From contig NZ_CP151802.1 of the NCBI RefSeq assembly GCF_038446665.1, positions 1,054,001 through 1,118,000 on the forward strand: a stretch of DNA of 64,000 nt, read 5' to 3'. Under the pieces are notes generated by a model. It was not told the DNA's origin. It saw nothing but the letters and a program-made list of their open reading frames with translations, and made no database searches. Positions within the stretch are counted from its first letter, which is position 1, and each line of letters begins with the position of its first letter. A program made the translations under genes and the position numbers. Origin of the DNA: Lysobacter sp. FW306-1B-D06B. GTDB taxonomy: Bacteria; Pseudomonadota; Gammaproteobacteria; Xanthomonadales; Xanthomonadaceae. Shown here piece by piece: positions 29,542-36,809 of this stretch.

Positions 29542-30262
29542 TCTCTGACGCCGCGCGCGTCGGCTTCCGTCGCCCGGGCGCAGGCACCGGCTGCGTGGGC
29601 GCGCAGTTGCCGCTCTCCAGAAATGCCAGCAGGTGCGCTTCCGAGTACTGAGCACCACGCCCGAGCTTGTAGTAGCCCCATTCCCATTCCAACCTGCAAG
29701 GCGACCGGATGTTCAATTGGTCCGGGGTCAGCTCAGCAAGGATGAGCCTGCCGCCGCCGGCGTAGTCCTTGGACTTGTGCCAGGCGGTCTGCCGGCGCGC
29801 GAGCGCGACGTGGTTTTCCACGCTGTCCGGAACTGGTGCCCGGTCCTCGAACGGCCATGGCCCGACGCGGCTCCCAAGGCTGTGCACCTCGAACTGGTCG
29901 CGGGTGACCACGCCCTCGTACCACCTGCCACACACGCAGCCCTCTGCCGGCGAGTAGCCAACGACGGCGATTGCGTACCTGTGATCCGGTGCGCCGTGCT
30001 GGCGAGCGCCCGCGGCCAAGACCCGTAGCAAACCCGGCATCGCCTCCACGATCACGTCGTAATCGACGCTCCTGTCTGCGAGGCAGATGCGCGAGAACGC
30101 CTCGAGAAGGAACCGGCGCTCGCCTTGGCCGGCCAAGATGGTGTTGGCGTGGGCTACGGGATAGAGCTTGCAGATCTCGAAGTGACCGGCCGGGCCGATC
30201 CCGTCGGTGTCTACAGCGACTAGCGCCAACTGGGGAGTCACGTGCACGTTCAACAGGCTCAT
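29441..30262 (-). CDS. Hypothetical protein, possibly Ntn-hydrolase-like
   Basis: A 273-residue protein that I do not recognise with certainty. The N-terminal half (LNVHVTPQLALVAVDTDGI; KLYPVAHANTILAGQGERRF; IAVVGYSPAEGCVCGRWYEG) has the strand-turn-strand spacing of proteasome/HslV-like Ntn hydrolases, including KxxP..N..LAGxG. A free N-terminal nucleophile is not obvious, so activity is doubtful. The C-terminal third is low-complexity and charged. GAGGTGG precedes the ATG. The upstream gene overlaps by ATGA, so the two work as an operon. Probably part of the tRNA-side island. Confidence 0.65.
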   Translation of the reverse strand: MSLLNVHVTPQLALVAVDTDGIGPAGHFEICKLYPVAHANTILAGQGERRFLLEAFSRICLADRSVDYDVIVEAMPGLLRVLAAGARQHGAPDHRYAIAVVGYSPAEGCVCGRWYEGVVTRDQFEVHSLGSRVGPWPFEDRAPVPDSVENHVALARRQTAWHKSKDYAGGGRLILAELTPDQLNIRSPCRLEWEWGYYKLGRGAQYSEAHLLAFLESGNCAPTQPVPAPGRRKPTRAASEISPLLKAQEVLRAAADREALPDTPQRRQPRVLR

Positions 30263-30639
30263 CGTGCCACCTCGCTTGCCTCGTGCTCGCGCCAGGCCCA
30301 AGGGTCCACCGAATTCCCTGTGCACGGTCCGAGACCCGAGCCGATGGTCCAGCCCCACGTCGCGCCTTGAGGCGTGCCGGTGACCATGTAGCCGACGACG
30401 GCGCCAATGGTGCCCATGATTGTGCCTGCATAGTCGCTCACCCTGCGTGCTCCCTCTTTGCTGGCAGCGGCGCCACGCGCGGAGCTGGTATGGGGTTCCG
30501 AGCCTGCCTCGACCTTTGGGCCTGCATCGGCATTTGGTGAATCCAGAGATGGCATTACCTTCGGCTTCCGAGCAGCTCCGGGGCGCGCCCCTCCCGCGTT
30601 TCTCCGAGGCCCGCCGCTCCGGCCCTTCACTCCCGCCAT
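30259..30639 (-). CDS. Hypothetical protein with phage-type basic N-terminus
   Basis: A 126-residue protein that begins MAGVKGRSGGPRRNAGGARP, the Gly/Arg-rich opening also seen on many phage packaging and plasmid proteins. A poorly conserved linker follows, then a glycine-rich hydrophobic segment (YAGTIMGTIGAVVGYMVTG) that could be one membrane helix. Function unknown. It is coupled by ATGA to the Ntn-like gene downstream. The longer in-frame reading to 30762 is possible but less likely. A near-identical direct repeat of about 21 bases (CGCCATTTGCTGAT..) occurs at this start and about 72 bases upstream. Confidence 0.6.
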   Translation of the reverse strand: MAGVKGRSGGPRRNAGGARPGAARKPKVMPSLDSPNADAGPKVEAGSEPHTSSARGAAASKEGARRVSDYAGTIMGTIGAVVGYMVTGTPQGATWGWTIGSGLGPCTGNSVDPWAWREHEASEVAR

Positions 30640-31099
30640 TTGCTGATATCCACGATTCTTGTGAAGTTGAATCTCTCGGGCGACAGCTGAAGACAAGGTG
30701 TTTTGCTCGCCATTTGCTGATTTCCACCGAGAGAGATTTTCTGGGTGAAAAAATCCCTGCATGGGAGGACAGGTGGTTTACGGCGCGTGGCACTGTGGAC
30801 TTTGATACCCCCCCCGGTGTCCCCGCTAGCATGGCTGTCGGGCCGTTTCGTTCCTGGGGTACTGGTCTTGCACAGAGCAGGGAATAGAATGGGGGTCGAT
30901 TTGCTTCTTGCCGGAAACGATACGGTTCCTGCCCGTCAACGGGATTTAGAACGCGCCGATGCTAAAAAAGCCTCCGCATGAGACTTCCGGAGCTAATGGG
31001 TTTGTGTACCCAAGAACCGAAGGTAAAAGTGGCGGCCAATAGTCGCGCCCTCTAATCGTCCAATCGCGATGCTGGTCGGCACATGGGGGCGAATGTGAA
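30640..31099. other. Intergenic stretch without a convincing gene
   Basis: It holds the second copy of a roughly 21-base direct repeat (near 30709) whose first copy covers the start of the minus-strand gene. I see short frames only and none with a ribosome site. The base composition is lower in GC than the core chromosome. Confidence 0.5.
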
Positions 31100-31187
31100 T
31101 ATCCGCTTCTGGCCGGGTAGCGGACATCTTGGGCAACCTGAGCGCCGGGACTGGTGCTAGCGTCTGTTTCCGGCCCAACAAGACAGT
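31100..31187 (+). repeat. Double-hairpin repeat, copy A (diverged)
   Basis: The first hairpin (TCCGCTTCTGGCCGGGTAGC..GGA) is well kept. The second half (GTCTGTTTCCGGCCC..) is degenerate. It lies 7 bases before the DUF1232 gene. Confidence 0.8.
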
Positions 31188-31194
31188 CGCGGCG

Positions 31195-31584
31195 ATGATT
31201 TGGCTTGGCCGGCTTAGACGTTATGCCCGCACTATGAAGGCTGAAGTCCGTGCGCTGTATTTCGCGGCCCGCGATCCGGGTACACCTTGGTACGCCAAGC
31301 TGCTGGTCGCCGCCATCGTTGCCTACGCGCTGAGCCCGATCGACCTGATTCCAGACTTCGTCCCAGTACTCGGGTACTTGGACGATCTCATCGTTCTACC
31401 GCTAGGGATTGCGTGGGCAATTCGCTTGATTCCCCCTGCGGTCATGGCCGATTGTCGGGCACGAGTCGATGCCGGATCGGGCGATGTGCCAGGTAGCCCT
31501 TGGGCAACCGCTGTCATCGTTCTCATCTGGGTGGCGCTGGCGATCTCACTTGCGCTCTGGGCCTATCAGACATGGCGGTCCTAG
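31195..31584 (+). CDS. DUF1232 (YkvA-like) membrane protein
   Basis: A 129-residue protein with the DUF1232 core DPGTPWYAKLLVAAIVAYAL, then SPIDLIPDFVPVLGYLDDL, followed by a C-terminal helix (TAVIVLIWVALAISLALWAY). The family is common and of unknown function. ATG at 31195 is used, with 31234 (MKAEVRALYF) as an alternative. Repeat copy A ends 7 bases before the gene and copy B begins 3 bases after its stop, so it is the first gene in the cassette-like array. Confidence 0.85.
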   Translation: MIWLGRLRRYARTMKAEVRALYFAARDPGTPWYAKLLVAAIVAYALSPIDLIPDFVPVLGYLDDLIVLPLGIAWAIRLIPPAVMADCRARVDAGSGDVPGSPWATAVIVLIWVALAISLALWAYQTWRS

Positions 31585-31587
31585 TGC

Positions 31588-31672
31588 CTCCGGGTATTGG
31601 CCGATATCGGACGTTCGGCCAGCCACAGCCCCGCCCGCAGTGCTAACGTCCGCTTCCGACCCTAAGCTGACC
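31588..31672 (+). repeat. Double-hairpin repeat, copy B
   Basis: Begins 3 bases after the DUF1232 stop. Contains GGCCGATATCGGAC and TGCTAACGTCCGCTTCCGAC; the last arm is decayed (CTAAGCTGAC). Confidence 0.85.
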
Positions 31673-31673
31673 T

Positions 31674-31699
31674 AGACGGAGCGGTCCGACGCTCCGTCT
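31674..31699 (+). terminator. Hairpin terminator after repeat B
   Basis: The stem GACGGAGCG / CGCTCCGTC with a 6-base loop is followed by TTAGTAGACATTTT. It is directly downstream of the DUF1232 gene and its repeat. Confidence 0.7.
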
Positions 31700-31910
31700 T
31701 AGTAGACATTTTGGCCGGCTGTAACGGCCTCGCACCTCAATGCCGAATTAGGCATACCCTGCTTGAGGGAGTGACGACGGATCGACTTATGGCCGAGCCG
31801 AAATCTGTAACTGATCGCTCGGCGCATTTACGGCTCGTGAGCGGTCTATTGCCACGATGATCACGCAGGCTCGGGCAAGTTCAGCCGAAGAATTCTCGCG
31901 GGGAGCGACA
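31700..31910. other. Spacer before the receiver gene
   Basis: I see no gene here. An in-frame extension of the receiver gene to 31857 is rejected because GGGGAG lies before the ATG at 31911. Confidence 0.5.
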
Positions 31911-32255
31911 ATGCTGATCTTGGTGTTGGAGAATGACCCGGACGTCGCCGATTGCGTCGTGATGGCGCTAAAGATGCTAGGTCACACGACCGTTCACGCC
32001 AGATCAGTAAAGGAAGCGATTGAACGGATTAATCGGGAGCCGTCGATTGATGCGGCGATGCTAGACGTTGATCTCGGACGCCAGACGGGGGCTAACGTCG
32101 CCATCCTGCTTACTGAGCGCGGGATTCCGTATCTGGTTGCAAGTGCGCATGCCGGCGACGAGGTTCCCGCTGTTATGCGCGGTGCACCACACCTGAGGAA
32201 GCCGTACCTGTTGCGCGACCTCGAGAATGCTCTAGAAAGCTGTCGCGCCGGTTAA
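31911..32255 (+). CDS. Single-domain response regulator (receiver only)
   Basis: A 114-residue receiver domain with no output domain. It starts MLILVLENDPDVADCVVMAL, where the acidic pair is END rather than DD, and has the phosphorylation aspartate in AAMLDVDLG (Asp52). The family lysine is in LRKPYLLRDL near the C-terminus. It probably passes phosphate or acts by protein contact. No kinase is adjacent. GGGGAG lies 6 bases before the ATG. Codon use is less GC-biased than core genes, consistent with the accessory region. Confidence 0.88.
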   Translation: MLILVLENDPDVADCVVMALKMLGHTTVHARSVKEAIERINREPSIDAAMLDVDLGRQTGANVAILLTERGIPYLVASAHAGDEVPAVMRGAPHLRKPYLLRDLENALESCRAG

Positions 32256-32298
32256 GAGGGACGACGGAGGCCCGCAGGCAATGGCAACGAGCGGCTCC

Positions 32299-32562
32299 TT
32301 AAGCCCTTGGAGCTTCGTCGCCGTTCTCGCGCAATTGGAGAATCTTCGCCACCTGCGTGTCGGCGGCAGCCCGATGCTGCAGGGATTTGCACATCTCGAT
32401 CCCGGCGGACGTCAGTGCCAATCCTTCATCGCCCTCGACCACCAAGCCGCTCTCGATCATTCGCTCTCGAACCACGGAGTCGCCATCGGTCAGTGCAGCG
32501 TGCTGTGAGATCCTTGTTAACACCTCGAGCAAAGCGAGGTCTTCGAGCGAAATTGGTTCCAT
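32299..32562 (-). CDS. Hypothetical protein, possible winged-helix
   Basis: An 87-residue protein (MEPISLEDLALLEVLTRISQ; DSVVRERMIESGLVVEGDEG; LALTSAGIEMCKSL). The helix-then-beta-wing pattern SGLV..GDEGLALTSAG looks like the second half of a small winged-helix domain, but the recognition helix is not clear. I do not recognise a family. The ATG at 32562 is used; a longer reading to 32601 exists. It is convergent with the receiver gene. Confidence 0.5.
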   Translation of the reverse strand: MEPISLEDLALLEVLTRISQHAALTDGDSVVRERMIESGLVVEGDEGLALTSAGIEMCKSLQHRAAADTQVAKILQLRENGDEAPRA

Positions 32563-32872
32563 GGCCGTCCGGAAATGGTTACACACGACGTATTGCCGCA
32601 ACTATACCAACTGAATCCCGGCCAAGGTATGGAATCCGCATTCAGGCCGAGGTTGAGCCACTCCTCATGGGTGCCGCCTAAGCTACTCGTTCAAGCCATA
32701 GTGCTCTACAGCCCGCTGGCGAGCTTGATGAAGCCTTCTCAAATGGCGTTGGAGAACTAGCGCTGCTGGCCGATTCGCAGCATGCGGAATCCGGCGCGAT
32801 TTGACACGCGATTAACGATCCCCGCGGAAAATTTACTGCCCCAAGATCAACCTTCAGTGGGAGATGAGGGTC
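32563..32872. other. Divergent spacer without a gene
   Basis: It is about 310 bases between the minus-strand hypothetical and the next small plus-strand gene. AT-rich stretches near 32580-32620 and 32800-32840 could hold promoters. No repeat copy and no coding frame with a ribosome site is seen. Confidence 0.5.
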
Positions 32873-33076
32873 ATGACTGACGCGCATAGCCACGATCTCG
32901 AAGCGTTCGAAGCCATGGTGCCGGTGATCATCGAAGCGGTGCCCCAGGAGGACATCCTGTCGGCGTTCACGTGTTACATCGGGCCAGTGATTAGTAGCGC
33001 GGAGGACCCGAACGAGGTCCGGATCGCGGTGGACGAAATACTGCACCGCTACGGTGTGCCAACCCCGGGTCTCTAG
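32873..33076 (+). CDS. Small acidic hypothetical protein
   Basis: A 67-residue acidic protein (MTDAHSHDLEAFEAMVPVII; DILSAFTCYIGPVISSAEDP; VDEILHRYGVPTPGL). No recognised domain. The ATG at 32873 follows GGGAG with better spacing than the in-frame ATG at 32864. A strong hairpin follows its stop by 23 bases. Confidence 0.55.
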   Translation: MTDAHSHDLEAFEAMVPVIIEAVPQEDILSAFTCYIGPVISSAEDPNEVRIAVDEILHRYGVPTPGL

Positions 33077-33099
33077 TTCCAAGGTTAGGTGGGGGAGGG

Positions 33100-33132
33100 G
33101 TGCCAGGGGAGTGACGGGCTCTCCCTTGGCAC
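33100..33132. terminator. Bidirectional hairpin terminator
   Basis: A 12-bp stem (GTGCCAGGGGAG / CTCCCTTGGCAC, one G-T pair) with a 9-base loop, sitting between two convergent small genes and touching the stop codon of the minus-strand one. Confidence 0.75.
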
Positions 33133-33249
33133 CTATTGCCGATGCGCCGCCCTGAGTTCTTCCTGGTCGGGATACTCGGCGCGCAACCTGGCCATGGCCT
33201 CGTCCAACGCGGCCAAGCGCCGGTCCAGCTCGTCACGACCTAGCTGCAT
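33133..33249 (-). CDS. Very small putative protein (38 aa)
   Basis: A short frame reading MQLGRDELDRRLAALDEAMA and ending EELRAAHRQ. It is strongly helical and charged, with coding-like codon use. The stop codon abuts the terminator stem at 33132, which supports a real gene end. The ribosome site is weak. No family recognised. Confidence 0.4.
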   Translation of the reverse strand: MQLGRDELDRRLAALDEAMARLRAEYPDQEELRAAHRQ

Positions 33250-33453
33250 TCACCAAGGCCCAACGGTGATGTCGCCGAATTTTGCCGGTTCGGCGGCTCG
33301 CGCAATCCTCTAGCGCAGCGGGGCGCCCATCCTGTCTAAACGAACCCTGAGTGGCGCCTTGTGCTGCAATTGGGCCCCTTGAATCGCCTCACCGCGCTCC
33401 TATTTGCGTTTCGGACGGGGCGATCGTCCACACCGCCAATTGGAGACCTAGCC
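33250..33453. other. Spacer upstream of hsp20
   Basis: No coding frame that I trust. An in-frame extension of hsp20 to 33361 is rejected because the alpha-crystallin protein has a good ribosome site (TGGAG) at 33454. Confidence 0.5.
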
Positions 33454-33930
33454 ATGAACACGATGGTTCGCATTCCCCAGTGGCCCAACCAAGGCCTGTC
33501 CCAGGATCCGCTCCGGCAAATGCTCGACCGTCTAATGGAACGGGCCATGTTCGAGAACGGATCTTCCGATGAGTCGTCGATTGTCACCAGCCAATGGATA
33601 CCCCTCGTTGACATCAAGGAGGAGGCCGGCCAGTTCGTCCTCTATGCGGATCTTCCCGGGGTGCCGCCTCAGGACATCGAGGTGCAGATGGACAAAGGAA
33701 TTATGACGATCAAGGGCGAACGGCGCAGCGAAGCCACGTCGGATACCGAGAGCTTCTCCCGTATTGAGAGGCGTCAAGGCAGCTTTCACCGCCGCTTTGC
33801 GTTGCCTGAAAGCGCGGATCCCGAAGGCATTTCAGCTTCTGGCTATAACGGCGTCCTAAAGATCGTCATTCCGAAGCGGCCCGAGACAACGCCGCGGCGA
33901 ATTCAAGTCGGTTCGGTCATCAGTCAGTAA
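33454..33930 (+). CDS. Hsp20 / alpha-crystallin small heat-shock protein
   Basis: A 158-residue holdase chaperone. The alpha-crystallin domain begins with WIPLVDIKEEAGQFVLYADL, continues with DKGIMTIKGERRSE and ends with SGYNGVLKIVIPKRPE (the conserved GVL of the last strand). The C-terminal tail RRIQVGSV has an I-x-V motif used in oligomer contacts. The N-terminal arm is of normal length. TGGAG precedes the ATG. It is in the accessory region and may belong to the same acquired stress-gene group as the dnaJ-clpB-dnaK block, although 20 kb away. Confidence 0.95.
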   Translation: MNTMVRIPQWPNQGLSQDPLRQMLDRLMERAMFENGSSDESSIVTSQWIPLVDIKEEAGQFVLYADLPGVPPQDIEVQMDKGIMTIKGERRSEATSDTESFSRIERRQGSFHRRFALPESADPEGISASGYNGVLKIVIPKRPETTPRRIQVGSVISQ

Positions 33931-33985
33931 CCTTTGTGCGGCTGCCCGTCGTTTGGCGGGCAGCCGCCTCTTGATCGGGGTGCCT

Positions 33986-34264
33986 ATGGATCGAGTAACG
34001 GAAGAGGCCCTGTGTGACCTGCAAGCGCAGGTTTACATTCTGCGACAGGCGTTGCGCGCGACGCTTCGCACCCATCCTGATCCGAGCGTCGCACTCGCAT
34101 CTTGGAAGGCAGTGTTGGACGACGCGTCGATAAGCAAACCGATGGTGCCTTCGTATGCTCGAGGCAGCGACTACATCGCTGATCGATGCCAGGCCTTTGT
34201 GGAGGATTGGACGGCTGAGCTGGTCGACTACGCGGTGTCGCACGCACCCAATTTAAGTGACTAG
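33986..34264 (+). CDS. Hypothetical protein
   Basis: A 92-residue helical protein (VTEEALCDLQAQVYILRQAL; ADRCQAFVEDWTAELVDYAV). No family recognised. The longer in-frame start at 33953 is possible. It lies 55 bases after hsp20 and could be co-transcribed. Repeat copy C begins about 150 bases after its stop. Confidence 0.5.
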   Translation: MDRVTEEALCDLQAQVYILRQALRATLRTHPDPSVALASWKAVLDDASISKPMVPSYARGSDYIADRCQAFVEDWTAELVDYAVSHAPNLSD

Positions 34265-34412
34265 CCCCAGAAGAAATCTGGTTCGTGACTCTGCCTCGGT
34301 GGGCGAGGTATCAATGCTCAAGCTGCGTTAGGCAACTCGTCGCAGAAATTCCCGCTACCCGGCCGGTCCGGAAGCAGTCTCGTGCCGCAAATTGCGATGC
34401 GATTCTGATTGA

Positions 34413-34498
34413 CGTCCGCTCTTGGCCGATAGCAGACGCTGGGGCCGTGCGGACGCCGGATCGGATGCTAATGTCCGCTTCCGACCCGAAGCGGACGT
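34413..34498 (+). repeat. Double-hairpin repeat, copy C
   Basis: Both hairpins are present (CGTCCGCTCTTGGCCGATAG..; ATGTCCGCTTCCGACCCGAA..). It ends 1 base before the next gene. Confidence 0.9.
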
Positions 34499-34499
34499 A

Positions 34500-34979
34500 A
34501 TGGCGAAGCACATGGATCGTCGCTATCAGAAGCGAATGGCAGCGTATTGGGCCCGAGCCGAAGCAAGGGCTTGTCGCAGGATCGACGAGCTCGATCTCTC
34601 AAGCTGGTTTGATTACTGGCACACGCACGTGGACTGGTACGGACGAGGTAACTCCCGTGCGGAGAATCGCGTGGGCATTGCCGCGTCTACCGTGCGCGTA
34701 CTGAGGCACCTTGAGAAACGTGCGGCAGTCCGGCATGAGCCCTTCCAGCTCTGGGCAACGTTGTGCTCCAACACCATGGACAATGCGGTTTGGGCGCACT
34801 CGCCGAATCCAAACGGCACGGCCTATCCCGACGATCATCGCGGTGTCTTGTGGGGAGAGCCTGTTCCGGAGTGGGTTTCTGCTGCGCTTGACGCCACGCA
34901 TGAGGTCGGCACGGCCGGCCACGGCGATGATGTTCGATATGTCGTCCGGCCGAGGGGCATGACCGCTTCTGGCCGATAG
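34500..34979 (+). CDS. Hypothetical protein ending inside repeat D
   Basis: A 159-residue protein (MAKHMDRRYQKRMAAYWARA; IDELDLSSWFDYWHTHVDWY; GRGNSRAENRVGIAASTVRV). It is rich in aromatic residues and has no domain that I recognise. An in-frame start at 34422 is rejected because its leader is translated from repeat copy C. The last codons, TASGR and the stop, are encoded by the first hairpin of repeat D. The protein sits in the cassette-like array between copies C and D. Confidence 0.65.
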   Translation: MAKHMDRRYQKRMAAYWARAEARACRRIDELDLSSWFDYWHTHVDWYGRGNSRAENRVGIAASTVRVLRHLEKRAAVRHEPFQLWATLCSNTMDNAVWAHSPNPNGTAYPDDHRGVLWGEPVPEWVSAALDATHEVGTAGHGDDVRYVVRPRGMTASGR

Positions 34980-35042
34980 CGGACATTGAGCAGGGCGGAC
35001 GCCGAGTCGGATGCTAATGTCCGCTTCCGACCCAAAGCGGAC
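34961..35042 (+). repeat. Double-hairpin repeat, copy D
   Basis: Starts within the last codons of the upstream gene and supplies its stop codon (TAG at 34977-34979). The second hairpin, ATGTCCGCTTCCGACCCAAA.., is intact and ends 8 bases before the next gene. Confidence 0.9.
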
Positions 35043-35050
35043 TGATCGTG

Positions 35051-35308
35051 ATGCGGGCTCCAGTGGCAAAGTTTCTTTGGGCGTTGTTGCTCGCCTGCAT
35101 AGCTGCGCTGAGTGCCGCCGCCTTCGGGGTCGGTGTGGCCACCGGAGGAATCGATGGCCCTGCACGAGGGAGCGATCTGATCCGTCTCTCTGAACGTCCC
35201 GTTCTCTTTTGCTTCCAAGCCGTGCTCTATCTCGCGATTGCCGTGTGTGCCGGCGGCGCCGCTTACAAGCTGTTCCAGCAGTTCAATCGGGAAGGGAACG
35301 GATCGTAA
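35051..35308 (+). CDS. Small two-helix membrane protein
   Basis: An 85-residue protein with two hydrophobic segments (FLWALLLACIAALSAAAFGV; FCFQAVLYLAIAVCAGGAAY) separated by a short polar loop. Function unknown. ATG at 35051 is used; a GTG three bases upstream is in frame. Its TAA stop ends where repeat copy E begins. It is the third gene of the gene-repeat array. Confidence 0.6.
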   Translation: MRAPVAKFLWALLLACIAALSAAAFGVGVATGGIDGPARGSDLIRLSERPVLFCFQAVLYLAIAVCAGGAAYKLFQQFNREGNGS

Positions 35309-35390
35309 CGTCCGCTTCTGGCCGATAGCGGACGCCGCCCCGTTTGGCGCGGTGCCAACGTCCGCACGCTTGGCGGATGTCCGCCTCTGG
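35309..35390 (+). repeat. Double-hairpin repeat, copy E
   Basis: The first hairpin, CGTCCGCTTCTGGCCGATAG.., is intact and begins right after the preceding stop codon. The second half is diverged (GTCCGCACGCTTGGCGGATG). Confidence 0.85.
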
Positions 35391-35396
35391 CAACGA

Positions 35397-36710
35397 CTAC
35401 CAGCTGAAGCCGGCGCCTGCCGAAACGCTTTTTTCGCCGCCACCAAATGCGGCGCCCAGCGACACGCTTGCCCGATTTCCGATGATGCGCTGATAGCCCG
35501 CGGCGATGGCCTCCTGGCCACCCTGCGCGCCGATGCCGACGCCGATGCGGTTGTTACCGGTTAATCCCGATGTGTTCATCGCCATGCCTGCATAGGCGCC
35601 ACTCATCGCGGCCATCTTGTCGATGCGGCGATCCATGCGGTTGAACCGGTCGTCCACGTCCTTCTGCAACGTGCTGAAGCTGTCTGCCAGACCGGTCATC
35701 TCGGTGAAGCGCTGGTCCGTGTACGTGTTGGCGGCAGTCAGCGTGGCCGCGTCGCCGGCGTCCGCGTACTGTTGCGCCTGGTTCAACGTCTGAACGTCGC
35801 CTGCGTCGGCGTGCGCGCGGGCCGAGCTCAGCGTCGTTGCCGTCGCGGCATCGGTGTAGCCGTTCGCGGAGGCGAGCACGGTGGCATTACCGACGGCCAT
35901 GTCGCTGCGGATCGCGCCTTCGCGCGCATCGGCGTAGGCATTTGCCGAGGTCAGTGTCGCAGCGTCGCCGCTGCTCATCTGCGCCACGTTGGCCGCATCG
36001 GTGCCCGCGGTGCCGGCCGCGACGTTGATGATGCGGCGTTGCGACGTGCTGGAACCCACCGAAATCACGTTGGCGACGCCGCCATCCGTGCTTCCGGCGC
36101 CCAGTGCCACCGAATTGCCGCCGTTCGCGGCGGCGTCCTGGCCGAGGGCGGTGTTGCCACTCGTACCCGCCGTGCCCGCAGTGCCTGGGAAGCCGCAGCA
36201 GCCTTCCTCGCCGGCGCCACCGATGCCAGCGGAGGCGCCATTTCCCATGGCGATGTTGTTGTTGCCACCGGCACCGCCCGCGCCGCCCGTGCCGCCCGCA
36301 TAGCCGTCGCCGGCGTTGCCGCCCGTGCCGGCGCGGGAGTCGATGCCGATCGCGAAATTGCCCGTGCCGCCGGTTCCACCGACGCCCCCGCTGCCGCCGG
36401 CGGTGCCGTTTGCGCCGTTTCCGCCATTGCCTGCCTGGCTGTTCTCGCCGATGGCCGTATTCGCCGAGCCGGCCGCGCCTCCGGCACTGCTTGACCAGCC
36501 TGAGCGGGTGGGGCCCGCCGAGCCCGGCGTACTCGCGTGGCTACCGCTTCCGCAGGCCATGTCCTGGCCGGTGGCGTTTTGGCTGCAAGGGTCGGTACCC
36601 GTGCCGCCGACGGCCTGCGCGAGTGCGAGCGCAGGGGACAGCATCAGGAGGACAGCGAACAACGGCGCGCTGGCGAAGGCCAGTCGGGAAAGGGCAGCGG
36701 AACGGGGCAT
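35397..36710 (-). CDS. YadA-like trimeric autotransporter adhesin
   Basis: A 437-residue outer-membrane trimeric autotransporter. It has a signal peptide (1-31), then a long Gly/Ala/Asn-rich passenger (about 60-200) built of loose repeats such as GTGGAGGAGGNNNIAMGNGA. A YadA head/neck part follows (NSVALGAGS; RRIINVAAGT..TDAANVAQM). The middle coiled stalk is made of repeats of DAATLTSANAYAD type. The C-terminal membrane anchor runs about 365-437, ending SVSAGAGFSW with a terminal aromatic residue. It probably mediates adhesion or autoaggregation. The glycine repeats may vary in number between strains. Confidence 0.93.
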   Translation of the reverse strand: MPRSAALSRLAFASAPLFAVLLMLSPALALAQAVGGTGTDPCSQNATGQDMACGSGSHASTPGSAGPTRSGWSSSAGGAAGSANTAIGENSQAGNGGNGANGTAGGSGGVGGTGGTGNFAIGIDSRAGTGGNAGDGYAGGTGGAGGAGGNNNIAMGNGASAGIGGAGEEGCCGFPGTAGTAGTSGNTALGQDAAANGGNSVALGAGSTDGGVANVISVGSSTSQRRIINVAAGTAGTDAANVAQMSSGDAATLTSANAYADAREGAIRSDMAVGNATVLASANGYTDAATATTLSSARAHADAGDVQTLNQAQQYADAGDAATLTAANTYTDQRFTEMTGLADSFSTLQKDVDDRFNRMDRRIDKMAAMSGAYAGMAMNTSGLTGNNRIGVGIGAQGGQEAIAAGYQRIIGNRASVSLGAAFGGGEKSVSAGAGFSW

Positions 36711-36809
36711 GACGATCTCCGGGGAACAGGACGCCGTGGAACATGCAAAGCCGCCCCCACGGCAATGCGCGAGAATGCATTCGTCCTGCGTGCGCGGATA
36801 TCCACGAGA

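Noticed and set aside
30745..30981. A 78-codon plus-strand frame in the spacer
   Set aside because: No ribosome site, odd composition, and overlap with the direct repeat area; no sign of conservation.
34422..34499. N-terminal extension of the 34500 gene
   Set aside because: It is translated from repeat copy C (VRFRPEADV) and is not part of the protein.
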